DNA of 64,000 bases from Saprospiraceae bacterium (GCA_022841745.1 JALHQW010000008.1:117911-181910); one strand, 5' to 3'. Shown: positions 40,900-50,383, numbered from the stretch's first letter. A program made the numbers and translations. The notes: generated by a model not told the origin, from the letters alone.

Positions 40900-43059
40900 T
40901 CACCGCAAAAATCCCATCGCCACTCCCCCATCCACGTTCAATGCATTGCCCGTGCTCTTGTTCAGTAGCCCGCCAACGAGGGCAAAAACAGCATTCGCAA
41001 TATCCTCCGGCAAGATGATTTCACCGAGCAATGTCCTTTTAGCGTAGTAGGCGGGCAGTTCCTCCACCGTCACGCCATAAGCCTTCGCTCGGCCCTCCGC
41101 CCAGCCGCCTGCCCAGATATTCGAGCCAGCAATGACGGCATCGGGGTTCACCATGTTCACCCTGATTTTGTCGGGGCCAAGCTCTGCAGCCAGCAGGCGT
41201 GTCATGTGCGCTTGGGCAGCCTTCGCAGCACCATAGCCCACGTTGTTTGGGCCAGCCACTACCGCATTTTTGCTAACGATGTTTACGATGTCACCGCCAA
41301 AGCCCTGTTTACGCATGACCGCCACGCCCGCTTGGGAGACGAGGAATTGCCCCTTCACGAGGATGTCCTGCAATTTGTCCCAATCGCTAACTGAGTGCTC
41401 CAAGATGCCCTTCGAGATGCTGATGCCCGCATTGTTCACCACGATGTCCAACCCGCCGAAGGCAAGACAGGCGGCCTCGAAAGCCTCGGCTACGGAGTTG
41501 GAATTGGTGACATCGAGCTGGGTGGTTACAGCCTTGTCGTTGCCGTAGGCAATCTGAAAATCCGTTTTTGCCTCTGCCAAACGAGCCTCGTCCACATCAT
41601 TAATCACCACGCAAGCGCCCTCGGCAGCCAGCTTTTTGGCAGTCGCCAAACCGATGCCGCCGCCGCTGCCCGTCACCAGTGCCACCCGTCCGCTGAGGGG
41701 CTTCGGCTTGGGCATGCGCTGCAATTTCGCCTCTTCCAGCAGCCAATATTCGATGTCGAATGCCTCTTGCCGGGGCAGCGCCGTGTACTCCGAAATAGCC
41801 TCGGCACCTCGCATCACGTTAATGGCATTGATGTAAAATTCGGCGGCCACACGGGCGGTTTGCTTGTCCTTCGCAAAAGTGAACATGCCCACACCGGGAT
41901 AAAGGATAACCACCGGATTGGGGTCACGCATGGCGGGGGAATTGGGGTGCTTGCAGGTATTGTAGTAGGCAGCGTATTCGGCCCGGTATTGCTCGAACTG
42001 AGGGGCTAAGACTTCCGAAATTTCAAAAATTTCGGAAATCTGGGCGGTCGGCGAAAGTTGCAAAACCAACGGCTGGATTTTCGTCCTTAGAAAATGGTCG
42101 GGGCAGCTCGTGCCCAGCGGTGCGAGGCGCTCCAGGTCGTTGGAATTGATGAATTCGAGTACCCGTTCGTCGTTGGTGAAGTGGCCGATTTTTGAAGGAT
42201 TGGAGGACTGAAGGATTGAAGGATTGAAGGAACATAGCCCCCGCAATATCGGCGCAATAGCTGCCGCTTGTTTCCTACGTGCCTCACTGTCAAGGCTTTG
42301 TATTCTTACTCCTCCAAATGTGGGTCTAACGCTGGCAGGGTTTTTAACCCTGCCAGCGTTCTGGATGAAAACACTCGCCTGCTCGATGACTTCCAGCGAG
42401 TTGATATAGCACTCCTTCGAGGTATCCCCCCAGGTGAACAACCCGTGCCCGCCTAGCACGATGCCCCGGATGCCAGGGTTTTCAGCGAGGCATTTTTCCA
42501 ATTGCAAGGCAAGGTCAAAGCCCGGTCGTTGCCAAGGTACCCAGCCCATTGTGTCGCCCCAGATTTCCTGCGTGATGGCTTGGCTGTCCTTTGCGGCAGC
42601 AATGGCAATGACGGCATCAGGGTGCAAGTGGTCAATATGCTTGAACGGCAACAACCCGTGCAGTGGCGTGTCAATGCTTGGGGCGGCACTGTTGAGGTCG
42701 TAGAGGCAGTGCAGTTGCAGGCCCACGATTTCGTCCTCGAACTCGATGCCCCGGTAGCGGTTTTTGAGTTGGTGCAGCTTCTCGACGTACAGCCCGGCGA
42801 TGCCCTTTCGAGTCAGTGTGCCGATGTCGCCGCCAGAGCCTTTAACCCACATCACTTCGACTGGGTTGCCTGTGAGCGGGTCCCGCTCGATGGTCTTGCA
42901 GGAGGTGTTGCCGCCGCCGAAATTGGTGATGCGGAGGTCAGCCCCGATGATGTTGGAGCGGTAGAGGAAAAGGGCGATTTGGTCGTCGCCGAGGGCGGCG
43001 GCTTTCTGGTCGTCCCAGAGATAGTTGACGTGGTGGAAGTTCATTTTCGATTCTGCCAT
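40900..43059 (-). CDS. rhaD: bifunctional rhamnulose-1-phosphate aldolase / short-chain dehydrogenase
   Basis: A 719-residue fusion. Residues about 1-430 form a class II aldolase domain (GADLRITNFGGGNTSCK, VMWVKGSGGDIGTL, IVLGGHGLFTWGD with zinc His). Residues about 447-719 are a short-chain dehydrogenase (GRVALVTGSGGGIGLATAK near 450, NNAGIS, catalytic GYGAAKAAQ near 605). The pair splits L-rhamnulose 1-phosphate and oxidises L-lactaldehyde. Two repeat-derived segments lie in frame between the aldolase and the region GHFTNDERVLEFINS: NAGRVKNPASV (residues 234-244, a palindrome) and SFNPSILQSSNPS (about 276-288, the octamer). Both lie in a variable loop region, so activity may be kept. Confidence 0.93.
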   Translation of the reverse strand: MAESKMNFHHVNYLWDDQKAAALGDDQIALFLYRSNIIGADLRITNFGGGNTSCKTIERDPLTGNPVEVMWVKGSGGDIGTLTRKGIAGLYVEKLHQLKNRYRGIEFEDEIVGLQLHCLYDLNSAAPSIDTPLHGLLPFKHIDHLHPDAVIAIAAAKDSQAITQEIWGDTMGWVPWQRPGFDLALQLEKCLAENPGIRGIVLGGHGLFTWGDTSKECYINSLEVIEQASVFIQNAGRVKNPASVRPTFGGVRIQSLDSEARRKQAAAIAPILRGLCSFNPSILQSSNPSKIGHFTNDERVLEFINSNDLERLAPLGTSCPDHFLRTKIQPLVLQLSPTAQISEIFEISEVLAPQFEQYRAEYAAYYNTCKHPNSPAMRDPNPVVILYPGVGMFTFAKDKQTARVAAEFYINAINVMRGAEAISEYTALPRQEAFDIEYWLLEEAKLQRMPKPKPLSGRVALVTGSGGGIGLATAKKLAAEGACVVINDVDEARLAEAKTDFQIAYGNDKAVTTQLDVTNSNSVAEAFEAACLAFGGLDIVVNNAGISISKGILEHSVSDWDKLQDILVKGQFLVSQAGVAVMRKQGFGGDIVNIVSKNAVVAGPNNVGYGAAKAAQAHMTRLLAAELGPDKIRVNMVNPDAVIAGSNIWAGGWAEGRAKAYGVTVEELPAYYAKRTLLGEIILPEDIANAVFALVGGLLNKSTGNALNVDGGVAMGFLR
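42187..42235. repeat. octamer GGATTGAA tract inside rhaD
   Basis: About five units of the octamer (minus strand TTCAATCC) with minor changes (TCCAGTCC). They are read in frame as SFNPSILQSSNPS between PILRGL and KIGHFTND. The unit is the same as in the array at 14695-14846. Confidence 0.9.
42328..42360. repeat. perfect palindrome inside rhaD
   Basis: AACGCTGGCAGGGTT (42328-42342), loop TTT, then the exact reverse complement (42346-42360). The 33 bases are a whole number of codons and are read as NAGRVKNPASV on the minus strand, starting exactly at a codon. Confidence 0.93.
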
Positions 43060-43337
43060 AATTTCTTTATTGCCTTAATTAACAAGGAAATGACTCGGAA
43101 AATAGCCCAAAAGTAAAAGCTTATTTTCATGTTCACCTGCCAGCGACAAACCAACTCAAAGCACATACAGTCAAATAAAGTTGAACCTCCAACATGGTCG
43201 AGTGGTTGTCCTCCAAAGTAAATGCTGTCCCAGGGTAAATCAATTGTGTTTAAACAGCTTAATGTTCCACTTAGAAGGTAAAATCCAAGAGATATCAGCA
43301 GCTCCTGTCCCAATTTTATCCATCCAAAACTCATACA

Positions 43338-44729
43338 TCACTTTGATTTTTGAATCCATTTACTCAAAACCAAATACAGCACCCCACACCCCACCCACGC
43401 TGGCAGGGTCAAAAACGACAAGAACACCCCCTGCGATTTTGACACAAAATAAAACAGCCCGCCGCTTAGCGCCCATGCCAGCAGCACCGCCATGTTGAAG
43501 CTGATGCCCGCCTTTTCCGCATAGTTCTTCACCACGCCGAATCGCTCCGCAAAGAAATGCTCGAATACGATGACCGCTCCCACCGGGGCGAGGATGAAGC
43601 CATAGACCGCCACAAAGTCCAGTAGCTTCATGGCGAAGGCAGGGAACAGCCCGGCGATGGTCGCTACCGTACCAGCAATCACCGTCGCCCAAGTGGTGTT
43701 TACCCTTGGTAAAACGGCCTGAAACGCCAGCCCAGAGCGGTAAATCGTCGGGTTGGCCGTCGTCCAGCCAGCCAAAATCACCGTCACGATGCCGAGGATG
43801 CCGATGGCGTTGTAGGCCAATGGGCCGGGCGCTACGGGCGGTGCTGTGCCATTGGCCAGCATGGCCGCTGCTTCCGGTGTTTTGATATAAGCGGCATAGA
43901 GCAGCGCTGCCGCAATCCACGCCATATAGTGCCCAACATACATCCCGGCGGCGGTCGTCCAACCGGAGCGGGGGCTTTTTGCGAAGCGAAAAACCGAGAG
44001 GTCGCTCATGCCAATGTGCATGGCGGCATTGCAGAACCACGACCAGATGAGCACATGCCAAAACGTGTATTTGATTTGGCCGGGAAACGGTTCGCTGCCC
44101 TCGCCCCAGATGTTCCAGAAGTCGGCGAAGCTGCTGACACCCAATTGCCGCAAGGCGACGATGCCGCAAGCAAGGAAGCCCAGTACAATGACTGGCGACA
44201 TCCAGTTGGCGGCTTTTGCCACCGTATTATAGCCTTTGGCGGCTATGAAGGTGAACAGCGCCCCCAAAGTCAGCACGATGACGACCCAGGTCATGCCATT
44301 GGGCATGGTGTCCGTCAGCTTGGGCATGGGCATGTCGAACGGTATGCCGACCGCTGTCGCCGAGACGGTTATCATGCTCCCAGCGAGGAAGCAAAACAGG
44401 ATGCCGTTGGCAAGGTTGTAGAAGGTGACGAGGTTCTTTCCGCAGATTTTTTCCAATTGAAAATAAAGAGTCAGGCGGTTCTTCACGGCGATTTCGGCTG
44501 TGAGGAAGCGCCACGAAAGCACTGCCAGAAAGTTGCCCAAGAGCAGCCCAATGATGAGGTCGAAGGCGCTGACGCCCGCCGCCAAGAACAGTGGCCCAAT
44601 CATGAACTCGGTGCCGGCAGCATGCTCCCCGGCGTACATGCCGAGGAAGCTGCGCCAGTCTTTCCAGTGGGAGGCAGGCACGGGCTGCCGCTCGAATTCT
44701 TCTGTTGGTAGGTGTTTTTCGTCTTGCAT
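43338..44729 (-). CDS. NCS1-type (cytosine/purine permease-like) transporter
   Basis: A 463-residue inner-membrane protein with about 12 helices, opening with a polar 20-residue tail. Sequence features are those of the purine-cytosine permease family: GEHAAGTEFMIGPLFLAAGVSAFDLIIGLLLGNFLAVLSW, WTTANPTIYRSGLAFQAVLP, and an interrupted helix near GYFILAPVGAVIVFEHF-like segments. Position at the head of the rhamnose genes suggests it carries L-rhamnose or another pathway sugar, though family members usually move nucleobases. That substrate is inferred only from context. Confidence 0.88.
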   Translation of the reverse strand: MQDEKHLPTEEFERQPVPASHWKDWRSFLGMYAGEHAAGTEFMIGPLFLAAGVSAFDLIIGLLLGNFLAVLSWRFLTAEIAVKNRLTLYFQLEKICGKNLVTFYNLANGILFCFLAGSMITVSATAVGIPFDMPMPKLTDTMPNGMTWVVIVLTLGALFTFIAAKGYNTVAKAANWMSPVIVLGFLACGIVALRQLGVSSFADFWNIWGEGSEPFPGQIKYTFWHVLIWSWFCNAAMHIGMSDLSVFRFAKSPRSGWTTAAGMYVGHYMAWIAAALLYAAYIKTPEAAAMLANGTAPPVAPGPLAYNAIGILGIVTVILAGWTTANPTIYRSGLAFQAVLPRVNTTWATVIAGTVATIAGLFPAFAMKLLDFVAVYGFILAPVGAVIVFEHFFAERFGVVKNYAEKAGISFNMAVLLAWALSGGLFYFVSKSQGVFLSFLTLPAWVGCGVLYLVLSKWIQKSK

Positions 44730-44738
44730 ATTAGTTGG

Positions 44739-44753
44739 TTTTGCTTCGCAAAA
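44739..44753. repeat. TTTTGCTTCGCAAAA palindrome, copy 3
   Basis: Same hairpin as at 37167-37181 and 37311-37327, located between the esterase-like gene's stop codon and the permease start. Confidence 0.8.
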
Positions 44754-44762
44754 TATGTGTCG

Positions 44763-45641
44763 CTACTTCTTTAGCCAGCCGTGGCTGCCGAGCCATTCGC
44801 CGAAGGCATCCATCCATTTGTCGCTGGGGTTGCCCTGTTTTTTTGCGCCATAGCCGTGGCCGCCCTTCTCGTAAAGGTGCAGTTCGACGGGTTTCCCGGC
44901 GGCGTTCCATTTCTTGAAAATATCAGCGCTCTGGTTTTGGAAACCAAACATATCATCGGCGGAACAGACCACAAAAAGCGGCATGGCGTCGTCAGGCACG
45001 GGCTGTGTGTCGTCCCGTTGCAGCGCAGAATAAACAGGCACAGCGAAATCGGGCCGACTGGCTGGCGTATGGTCGTACACCACGCCACCAACCACGCCGC
45101 CACCCGCCGAAAAACCCATGATGCCAATTCGGTCAGGTTTGATGCCATACTCGGCGGCATTGCTGCGCACATACTCGACGGCTGCCCGCCCGTCGGCCAC
45201 CGCCAAGGGGATGACCGCTCCGACCTTTTTCATGAACACATCCCGGTCACCAACGGCTTGCGAGAATTCCGCCACGCCATCTTCGCCCGTGGGTGCCACC
45301 CGATATTTCAGCACGAAGGCAGCGATGCCATTTTTCACGCACCAATCGGCCACCATATTCCCCTCGCTGTTGATGCTCAGGGCCATGAATCCACCGCCGG
45401 GTACGATGACCAACGCCGTGCCATTGGCAATAGCTGGGTCGGGCAGGTAAGCGGTCAAGGTGGGTGCAGAGACATTGGTAACCACTTCGGTGTTCCAGAT
45501 TTGGCTGTGGTATTGCCGCTCTGGTGTCTTCCATTCGATGCCCGCTGGAGTGGGAATTGATTGGAGGTTGATGGTTTTTTGGGAGAAGGCTGGACAGAGA
45601 AAGCCAAGTAAAAGGAGGATGAATGAAGTTAAGTTTTTCAT
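44763..45641 (-). CDS. exported alpha/beta hydrolase (acetylxylan-esterase-like)
   Basis: A 292-residue protein with a signal peptide (MKNLTSFILLLLGFLCPAFSQ). The hydrolase domain has the oxyanion region LVIVPGGGFMALS, the nucleophile elbow GIMGFSAGGG (Ser about residue 183), an acid-bearing VVCSADDMFGF, and the catalytic His in EKGGHGYGAK. It resembles esterases (BD-FAE/acetylxylan type) that remove acetyl or similar groups from plant polysaccharides. It is the first gene of the rhamnose cluster and may release acetyl groups from rhamnose-containing pectin or similar glycans; this is inference. Confidence 0.88.
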   Translation of the reverse strand: MKNLTSFILLLLGFLCPAFSQKTINLQSIPTPAGIEWKTPERQYHSQIWNTEVVTNVSAPTLTAYLPDPAIANGTALVIVPGGGFMALSINSEGNMVADWCVKNGIAAFVLKYRVAPTGEDGVAEFSQAVGDRDVFMKKVGAVIPLAVADGRAAVEYVRSNAAEYGIKPDRIGIMGFSAGGGVVGGVVYDHTPASRPDFAVPVYSALQRDDTQPVPDDAMPLFVVCSADDMFGFQNQSADIFKKWNAAGKPVELHLYEKGGHGYGAKKQGNPSDKWMDAFGEWLGSHGWLKK

Positions 45642-45735
45642 TTTTAATAATTAGTATCACTTTTTGTTGGTGAAGATTTTATTGAAAATTTGCAGCTTAA
45701 TACATAATTTTACGCTAAATTTTACGCATTAAGAT

Positions 45736-46875
45736 ATGAAAATTCAAAGATTTATTCAGTCGCAAATAGAAAGCCGGATGGTTCCAGGAAAAGTGGTTGT
45801 GTTATTGGGGCCCCGTCAAGTCGGCAAAACCACCTTGCTCCGAGACATACTTTCAAAAGAAACTACGCCGTACCTGTTTGTCTCTGGCGAAGACCGTGGA
45901 ACGCAGGTTTGGCTCGGTAGTCAAAGCATCGAAACGCTTCGCCAGAACATCGGCAGCCACCAACTGCTCGTGGTGGATGAAGCCCAGCATGTGCCAAATG
46001 TTGGACTGAACCTCAAATTGATGGTTGACCACATACCCAGTTTACGGATTTTGGCAACTGGCTCCTCTGCTTTCGATATTTCAAACCAAACTGGGGAGCC
46101 GCTCGTTGGCCGAAAATGGGAGTTTGAACTCTACCCAATTTCGCAACTTGAACTTTCTCCAACAGAAGCTCCTTTCCAAACCGAGGAACTGATGTCGCAA
46201 CGCCTTATTTATGGCGCTTACCCGGAAATCATCACCACTTTTGGACTTTCTGACAAGCGGGAATTGTTGAACAACATCGTCAACGGCTACCTCTATAAAG
46301 ATTTGCTGATGTACGAGGAAATCAGAAAATCGAAGAAAATCATCGAAATCCTCAGCCTACTGGCGTTCCAGATTGGCAGCACGGTTTCGGTGAATGAAAT
46401 CGGCAAGGCCATCGGCATGAACACTAGAACTGTGGAAAAATACCTTGACCTGTTGGAGAAGGTCTTTGTCCTTAAACGGCTGGGAGGCTTTTCAAGGAAC
46501 TTGCGAAAGGAAATCTCCAAAGGCTCAAAATACTATTTTTGGGATAATGGAATTCGCAATGCCATCATCAATAATTTCAATGAGCTGAACCTTCGCAACG
46601 ACACTGGGGCATTGTGGGAAAACTACCTCGTCATTGAACGGCTTAAAAAGCAACAATACACCAAAATCTTTTCAAACAACTATTTCTGGCGCACCTACGA
46701 CCAAAAAGAAGTGGACTTCGTGGAAGAGCGGGACGGACGGCTTTTCGGTTTTGAGTTCAAATGGGCGAAAGGGAAAGTGACCCCTCCCGCCATTTGGTTG
46801 GAAACCTACCCTGAAGCAAGTTTTGAAGCCATCAATCCTACCAATTATCTTCCATTTATTTCAGTGGGAGCGTGA
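45736..46875 (+). CDS. AAA_14 / DUF4143 ATPase
   Basis: A 379-residue protein of the archaeal-type ATP-binding family with C-terminal DUF4143. Walker A is LLGPRQVGKTTLL (residues about 23-35), Walker B LLVVDEAQHV, and sensor LATGSSAFD; the DUF4143 part includes NGYLYKDLLMYEEIRKSKKIIEILSLLAFQIGS, a winged-helix segment (VNEIGKAIGMNTRTVEKYLDLLEKVFVLKRL) and a nuclease-like end (EVDFVEERDGRLFGFEFKWAK; D...E-x-K). Function unknown, widely spread as mobile singletons. It runs opposite to the genes on both sides. Confidence 0.9.
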   Translation: MKIQRFIQSQIESRMVPGKVVVLLGPRQVGKTTLLRDILSKETTPYLFVSGEDRGTQVWLGSQSIETLRQNIGSHQLLVVDEAQHVPNVGLNLKLMVDHIPSLRILATGSSAFDISNQTGEPLVGRKWEFELYPISQLELSPTEAPFQTEELMSQRLIYGAYPEIITTFGLSDKRELLNNIVNGYLYKDLLMYEEIRKSKKIIEILSLLAFQIGSTVSVNEIGKAIGMNTRTVEKYLDLLEKVFVLKRLGGFSRNLRKEISKGSKYYFWDNGIRNAIINNFNELNLRNDTGALWENYLVIERLKKQQYTKIFSNNYFWRTYDQKEVDFVEERDGRLFGFEFKWAKGKVTPPAIWLETYPEASFEAINPTNYLPFISVGA

Positions 46876-46876
46876 C

Positions 46877-49800
46877 CTACATCGTCGCCTTCCCACCCCC
46901 CTGAAACATCACCTGCATCATCACAAACAGTCCCTGCCCGTCGTTTTTGGCGTTTTTACAAACGAGGTAAACATCGTGCTTGCCCTGCGTCGGCTTCAGC
47001 GGTGCAACGGCAAAGGACGGCTTCATGTCCGAGGGCGGTGCATCCATTTTCATCTCTTGCGGTGTGATGGGCGACGAGGTGCCAATCAACTCCCCGTCCG
47101 GTGAATCAATGCGGACTTCAATGGTGCCGCCCGTCATGCCGTAGTTGCCGGGAGCATTGGCGATGATGGTCACCACCCCCATGCCCGACAAATCTAATTG
47201 CCTGTAGGCTAACCAAGCCCCGTCTTTTTGGGCAATGGCAATGGGGATTTCCGTGCCGGGTATCGTCATTTTCATGATGTCCTGCCAAGTGTCAGCAGCC
47301 GCCACGCTCAGGCTTGCATTGCGCAGCACCAAGGTCTGCTCGCCACGGATACCGGGAATGCCATTGGCCCCCTTGTCCGTGTAAGATGCCCGTAGGATGA
47401 ACACGCCTTGGTCGCTTTGTCCCTTCGGAATGGTGGTGGTGTAGCTGCCTTTTAGCGGCAATGAATTGGCGGGCTTTTGCGTCAGGCCCATGATGTACCT
47501 CACCATTTCAGTCACTTCGCCGTCTTTCAGGCTGGGGTGTGCGGCCATCATCACTTCGCCCCAGACGCCCCCACCGCCGTTTTTGATTTTGTTGGCCAAA
47601 TACTGCGGTGCCTTCGGGTCGGTCTTGTACTTGTTGGAAATGTCGAGGTAGTTCGGCCCGATGGATTTCGAGTCGAGTTTGTGGCAGGAATTGCAGTCGG
47701 ATTTGTCCATTAGCGACTTGCCAACGGAGGTCGCCAAATTGTCGGCAAATTGATGTCCCTGTGCAATGAGCGCTTTGTCGAAGCCTTCAGGCAGATAGTC
47801 CACCGTCACGCTGACCGCCTCTGGCGAAATGCCCGAACTGGTCGAACCGTCCTCCTTATCGTTCACAACCACCTCATAATTAAATGATTGGCCGGGGAAG
47901 AAGAAGCCACTGTTGCCATTGACAATTTTCAATTCGACCACGGGCGGTTCGTTGCCAGCTTGCACTTCGGTGGTTGAAACGGACTCGCCGCCCTTGCCGT
48001 CGCTCACGGTCAATTCGACCTTGTAAGTGCCCGGTTTATCGAAAGTGAAATCCATGTCCGGCGTGTTGAAAGTCTGCAAGGATTTGCCATCTGGCGAAAT
48101 CACGTTCCATTTATAGCTCACCTCGTCCTTGTCCCAGTCGGTAGTGCCTTTGGAGCTAAAATGCGTGGCAAACGGCACACCGCCCTGCGTCTTGTCAGCA
48201 GTCACTTTCACCTGTGGATTGCGGTTTCCAGCAGTATATTCGATGCGCACGAGGCGGGCATCGGGGTTGCCCGTGAACCAGGCCGTGCCATATTCCAGCA
48301 CGTACAAATCCCCGTCCTTGCTGAATTCCATGTCAATCGGGTTGCTGAATTTATGGCTGCCCATGAACGGCTCCATGCTTTCGTAATTGCCTTCTTTGTC
48401 GAGCGTGACGGCCATTATCCAGCCCCGCATCCACTCATAAATGAAGAGCTTGTTGTTGTAATAATCGGGGAAGGGGCGCTTCGCTCCTTTGAAATCTTCG
48501 CTGTAAAAAACGGGGCCAGCCATTGCATTTCGGCCACCGCTGCCCACCAGCGGAAACTCCTCCGACTCGGCATACGGATACCAGATGAACGGCGGGCTGA
48601 CGGGCGGCAACTCGGTCAAACCCGTGTTGTTCGGCGAGTTGTTGATGGGCTTTTCCGGGTTGTATTTCTCCCCGCTTTTTTGCGCAGCAAAATCGTATTC
48701 CACATAGGGTTGGTTGTTGCCCACGAAGTACGGCCAGCCGAAGTAGCCCGCCTTTTTAGCTTGGTTCACCTCATCATAACCCCTTGAACCATAAGGGATT
48801 GAGTCGTTGTTGGCGTCCGGCCCGACCTCGCCCCAATAGAGGTAGCCCGTCTTTTTGTCCACCGAAATGCGGTAGGGATTGCGGGTACCCATCACGTAAA
48901 TTTCAGGTCGGGTTTTCTTCATACCCTTAGGGAAAAGGTTGCCCTCTGGAATGGTGTACGTGCCGTCTGGCTGCACCTTGATGCGGATGATTTTGCCCCG
49001 CAAATCGTTGGTGTTCCCGCTTGATTTTTGGGCGTCCCACGGGCCACGCTTTGGCCGCTCATCGTTGGGGCCGTAGGCAAAATCACGGGGGCTGGTGTTG
49101 TCACCCGTACTCAGGTAGAGATTGCCTTGCGCATCGAAATCAATGGAGCCGCCTGTGTGGCAGCACTCCTCCCGCTGCACGGGTATGCGGATGATGATTT
49201 TCTTGGAAGTCCGGTCGAGCTTTTCGTCCTTCAAAACGTAGCGGGCCAGTACGTTCTCCGACGTGTCGCCAGCGGGCGAGTAGTAGAAGTAGATGAAATT
49301 GTTTTTTTCAAAATCAGGGTCGAGTTTCACGCCGAGCAGGCCGTCCTCTGCCTCCGATTTTTTGCCCTCAGCACTGGTGTATTCGTGGCTGATGGGGATG
49401 GTGTCAACAACCATCGTTTTCTTCTCGTTTTGGTCGTAAATCTTGATAGCACCGTGCCGCTCGATATAGAGCACGTTGCCGCTCGGCAGCAAGGCCAGTT
49501 CGATGGGTTCGTTCAGCCCTTCTTCCAGCACGACCTTGTTGAAACGGTTCTCCTCCGGCATCTTGGCCGTGCGTACTGCGCTGTAATTCAAGGCTTTAGG
49601 CTTGCCATCGTCCAATGCCCATTTGAGGCCGCCCCAAACGTGTTCGAGGAAAAGCTGCTCCGAAAACGACTCGATGGTATGCCCCATGCAGGTGTAGAAC
49701 GCCCTGCCGCCGTCGTACTCGTGGTACCAAGACATGGGGTGGTCGTCGCCCATATTACCCTCTTTGTAGGTCTTTTCGTCAATGGCCACGAGCGGCTTCA

Positions 49801-50332
49801 CGTCCTTGTTCATCTGCTTGAAATTGTAGAACTCGTCCGTGCGCTTGAAGCGGTCGGGCAGGTGCTTGCAAGCCTCGTGGTTTTTATCCACCAAGTAGAA
49901 CTCGCCCTCCTGCACATTGGGATTGCCGGGGTGGTCCTTGAAATAGGCGCCCGCCATTTTGCCGTACCAAGGCCAACCGTACTCCGTGTCGGTTGCCGAG
50001 TGGATGCCGACCCAGCCGCCGCCCGCCTGGATGAACCGCTCGAAATTGTTCTGCTGCTCTGGGTTCAGCACATCGCCCGTGGTGTTCAGGAAGACCACAG
50101 CGTGGTAGTTTTTGAGGTTGTCTTCGTAAAATGCAGAGTCGTTCTCCGTGGTGTCCACCACGAACTGGTGCTTCTTACCCATTTCGAGCATGGCCAACTT
50201 GCCCGCTTCAATGCTTTCGTGGCGGAAGCCGGCAGTTTTGGAGAAGACGAGGACTCGGGGTGTTTCTTTTTTGCAAGAGGAAAAAAGGAAAAATGCTGCT
50301 AATGTGCTGAAAAGCAAGAGTTTAAGTTTCAT
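46877..50332 (-). CDS. multidomain lipoprotein: ThuA, sugar dehydrogenase, PKD, cytochrome c, CBM6-like
   Basis: A 1,151-residue lipoprotein (lipobox FLFSSC). In order: ThuA-like domain (residues about 24-240; VLVFSKTAGFRHESI, GGWVGIHSATDTEYGWPWY); a PQQ-type glucose/sorbosone dehydrogenase propeller (about 265-725; EDGLLGVKLDPDF, CCHTGGSIDFDAQGNLYLSTGDN, RNPYRISVDKKTGYLYWGEVGPDA); a PKD domain (about 730-815); a cytochrome c domain with haem motif CNSCH (about 878); and a C-terminal beta-sandwich like CBM6 (about 1000-1150). The design suggests a surface enzyme oxidising a sugar and passing electrons to its own haem. It is the last gene of a leftward sugar-processing region. Confidence 0.92.
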   Translation of the reverse strand: MKLKLLLFSTLAAFFLFSSCKKETPRVLVFSKTAGFRHESIEAGKLAMLEMGKKHQFVVDTTENDSAFYEDNLKNYHAVVFLNTTGDVLNPEQQNNFERFIQAGGGWVGIHSATDTEYGWPWYGKMAGAYFKDHPGNPNVQEGEFYLVDKNHEACKHLPDRFKRTDEFYNFKQMNKDVKPLVAIDEKTYKEGNMGDDHPMSWYHEYDGGRAFYTCMGHTIESFSEQLFLEHVWGGLKWALDDGKPKALNYSAVRTAKMPEENRFNKVVLEEGLNEPIELALLPSGNVLYIERHGAIKIYDQNEKKTMVVDTIPISHEYTSAEGKKSEAEDGLLGVKLDPDFEKNNFIYFYYSPAGDTSENVLARYVLKDEKLDRTSKKIIIRIPVQREECCHTGGSIDFDAQGNLYLSTGDNTSPRDFAYGPNDERPKRGPWDAQKSSGNTNDLRGKIIRIKVQPDGTYTIPEGNLFPKGMKKTRPEIYVMGTRNPYRISVDKKTGYLYWGEVGPDANNDSIPYGSRGYDEVNQAKKAGYFGWPYFVGNNQPYVEYDFAAQKSGEKYNPEKPINNSPNNTGLTELPPVSPPFIWYPYAESEEFPLVGSGGRNAMAGPVFYSEDFKGAKRPFPDYYNNKLFIYEWMRGWIMAVTLDKEGNYESMEPFMGSHKFSNPIDMEFSKDGDLYVLEYGTAWFTGNPDARLVRIEYTAGNRNPQVKVTADKTQGGVPFATHFSSKGTTDWDKDEVSYKWNVISPDGKSLQTFNTPDMDFTFDKPGTYKVELTVSDGKGGESVSTTEVQAGNEPPVVELKIVNGNSGFFFPGQSFNYEVVVNDKEDGSTSSGISPEAVSVTVDYLPEGFDKALIAQGHQFADNLATSVGKSLMDKSDCNSCHKLDSKSIGPNYLDISNKYKTDPKAPQYLANKIKNGGGGVWGEVMMAAHPSLKDGEVTEMVRYIMGLTQKPANSLPLKGSYTTTIPKGQSDQGVFILRASYTDKGANGIPGIRGEQTLVLRNASLSVAAADTWQDIMKMTIPGTEIPIAIAQKDGAWLAYRQLDLSGMGVVTIIANAPGNYGMTGGTIEVRIDSPDGELIGTSSPITPQEMKMDAPPSDMKPSFAVAPLKPTQGKHDVYLVCKNAKNDGQGLFVMMQVMFQGGGKATM

Positions 50333-50383
50333 GTTGAAGAATAAAAGTGGATTAAATCTGGTGTTTGAGATATTGGTTGCGAA

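Noticed and set aside
43041..43334. 97-residue minus-strand frame between the permease and rhaD
   Set aside because: It overlaps the rhaD start, has a mostly hydrophobic but irregular composition and no recognisable start signal; not supported as a gene.
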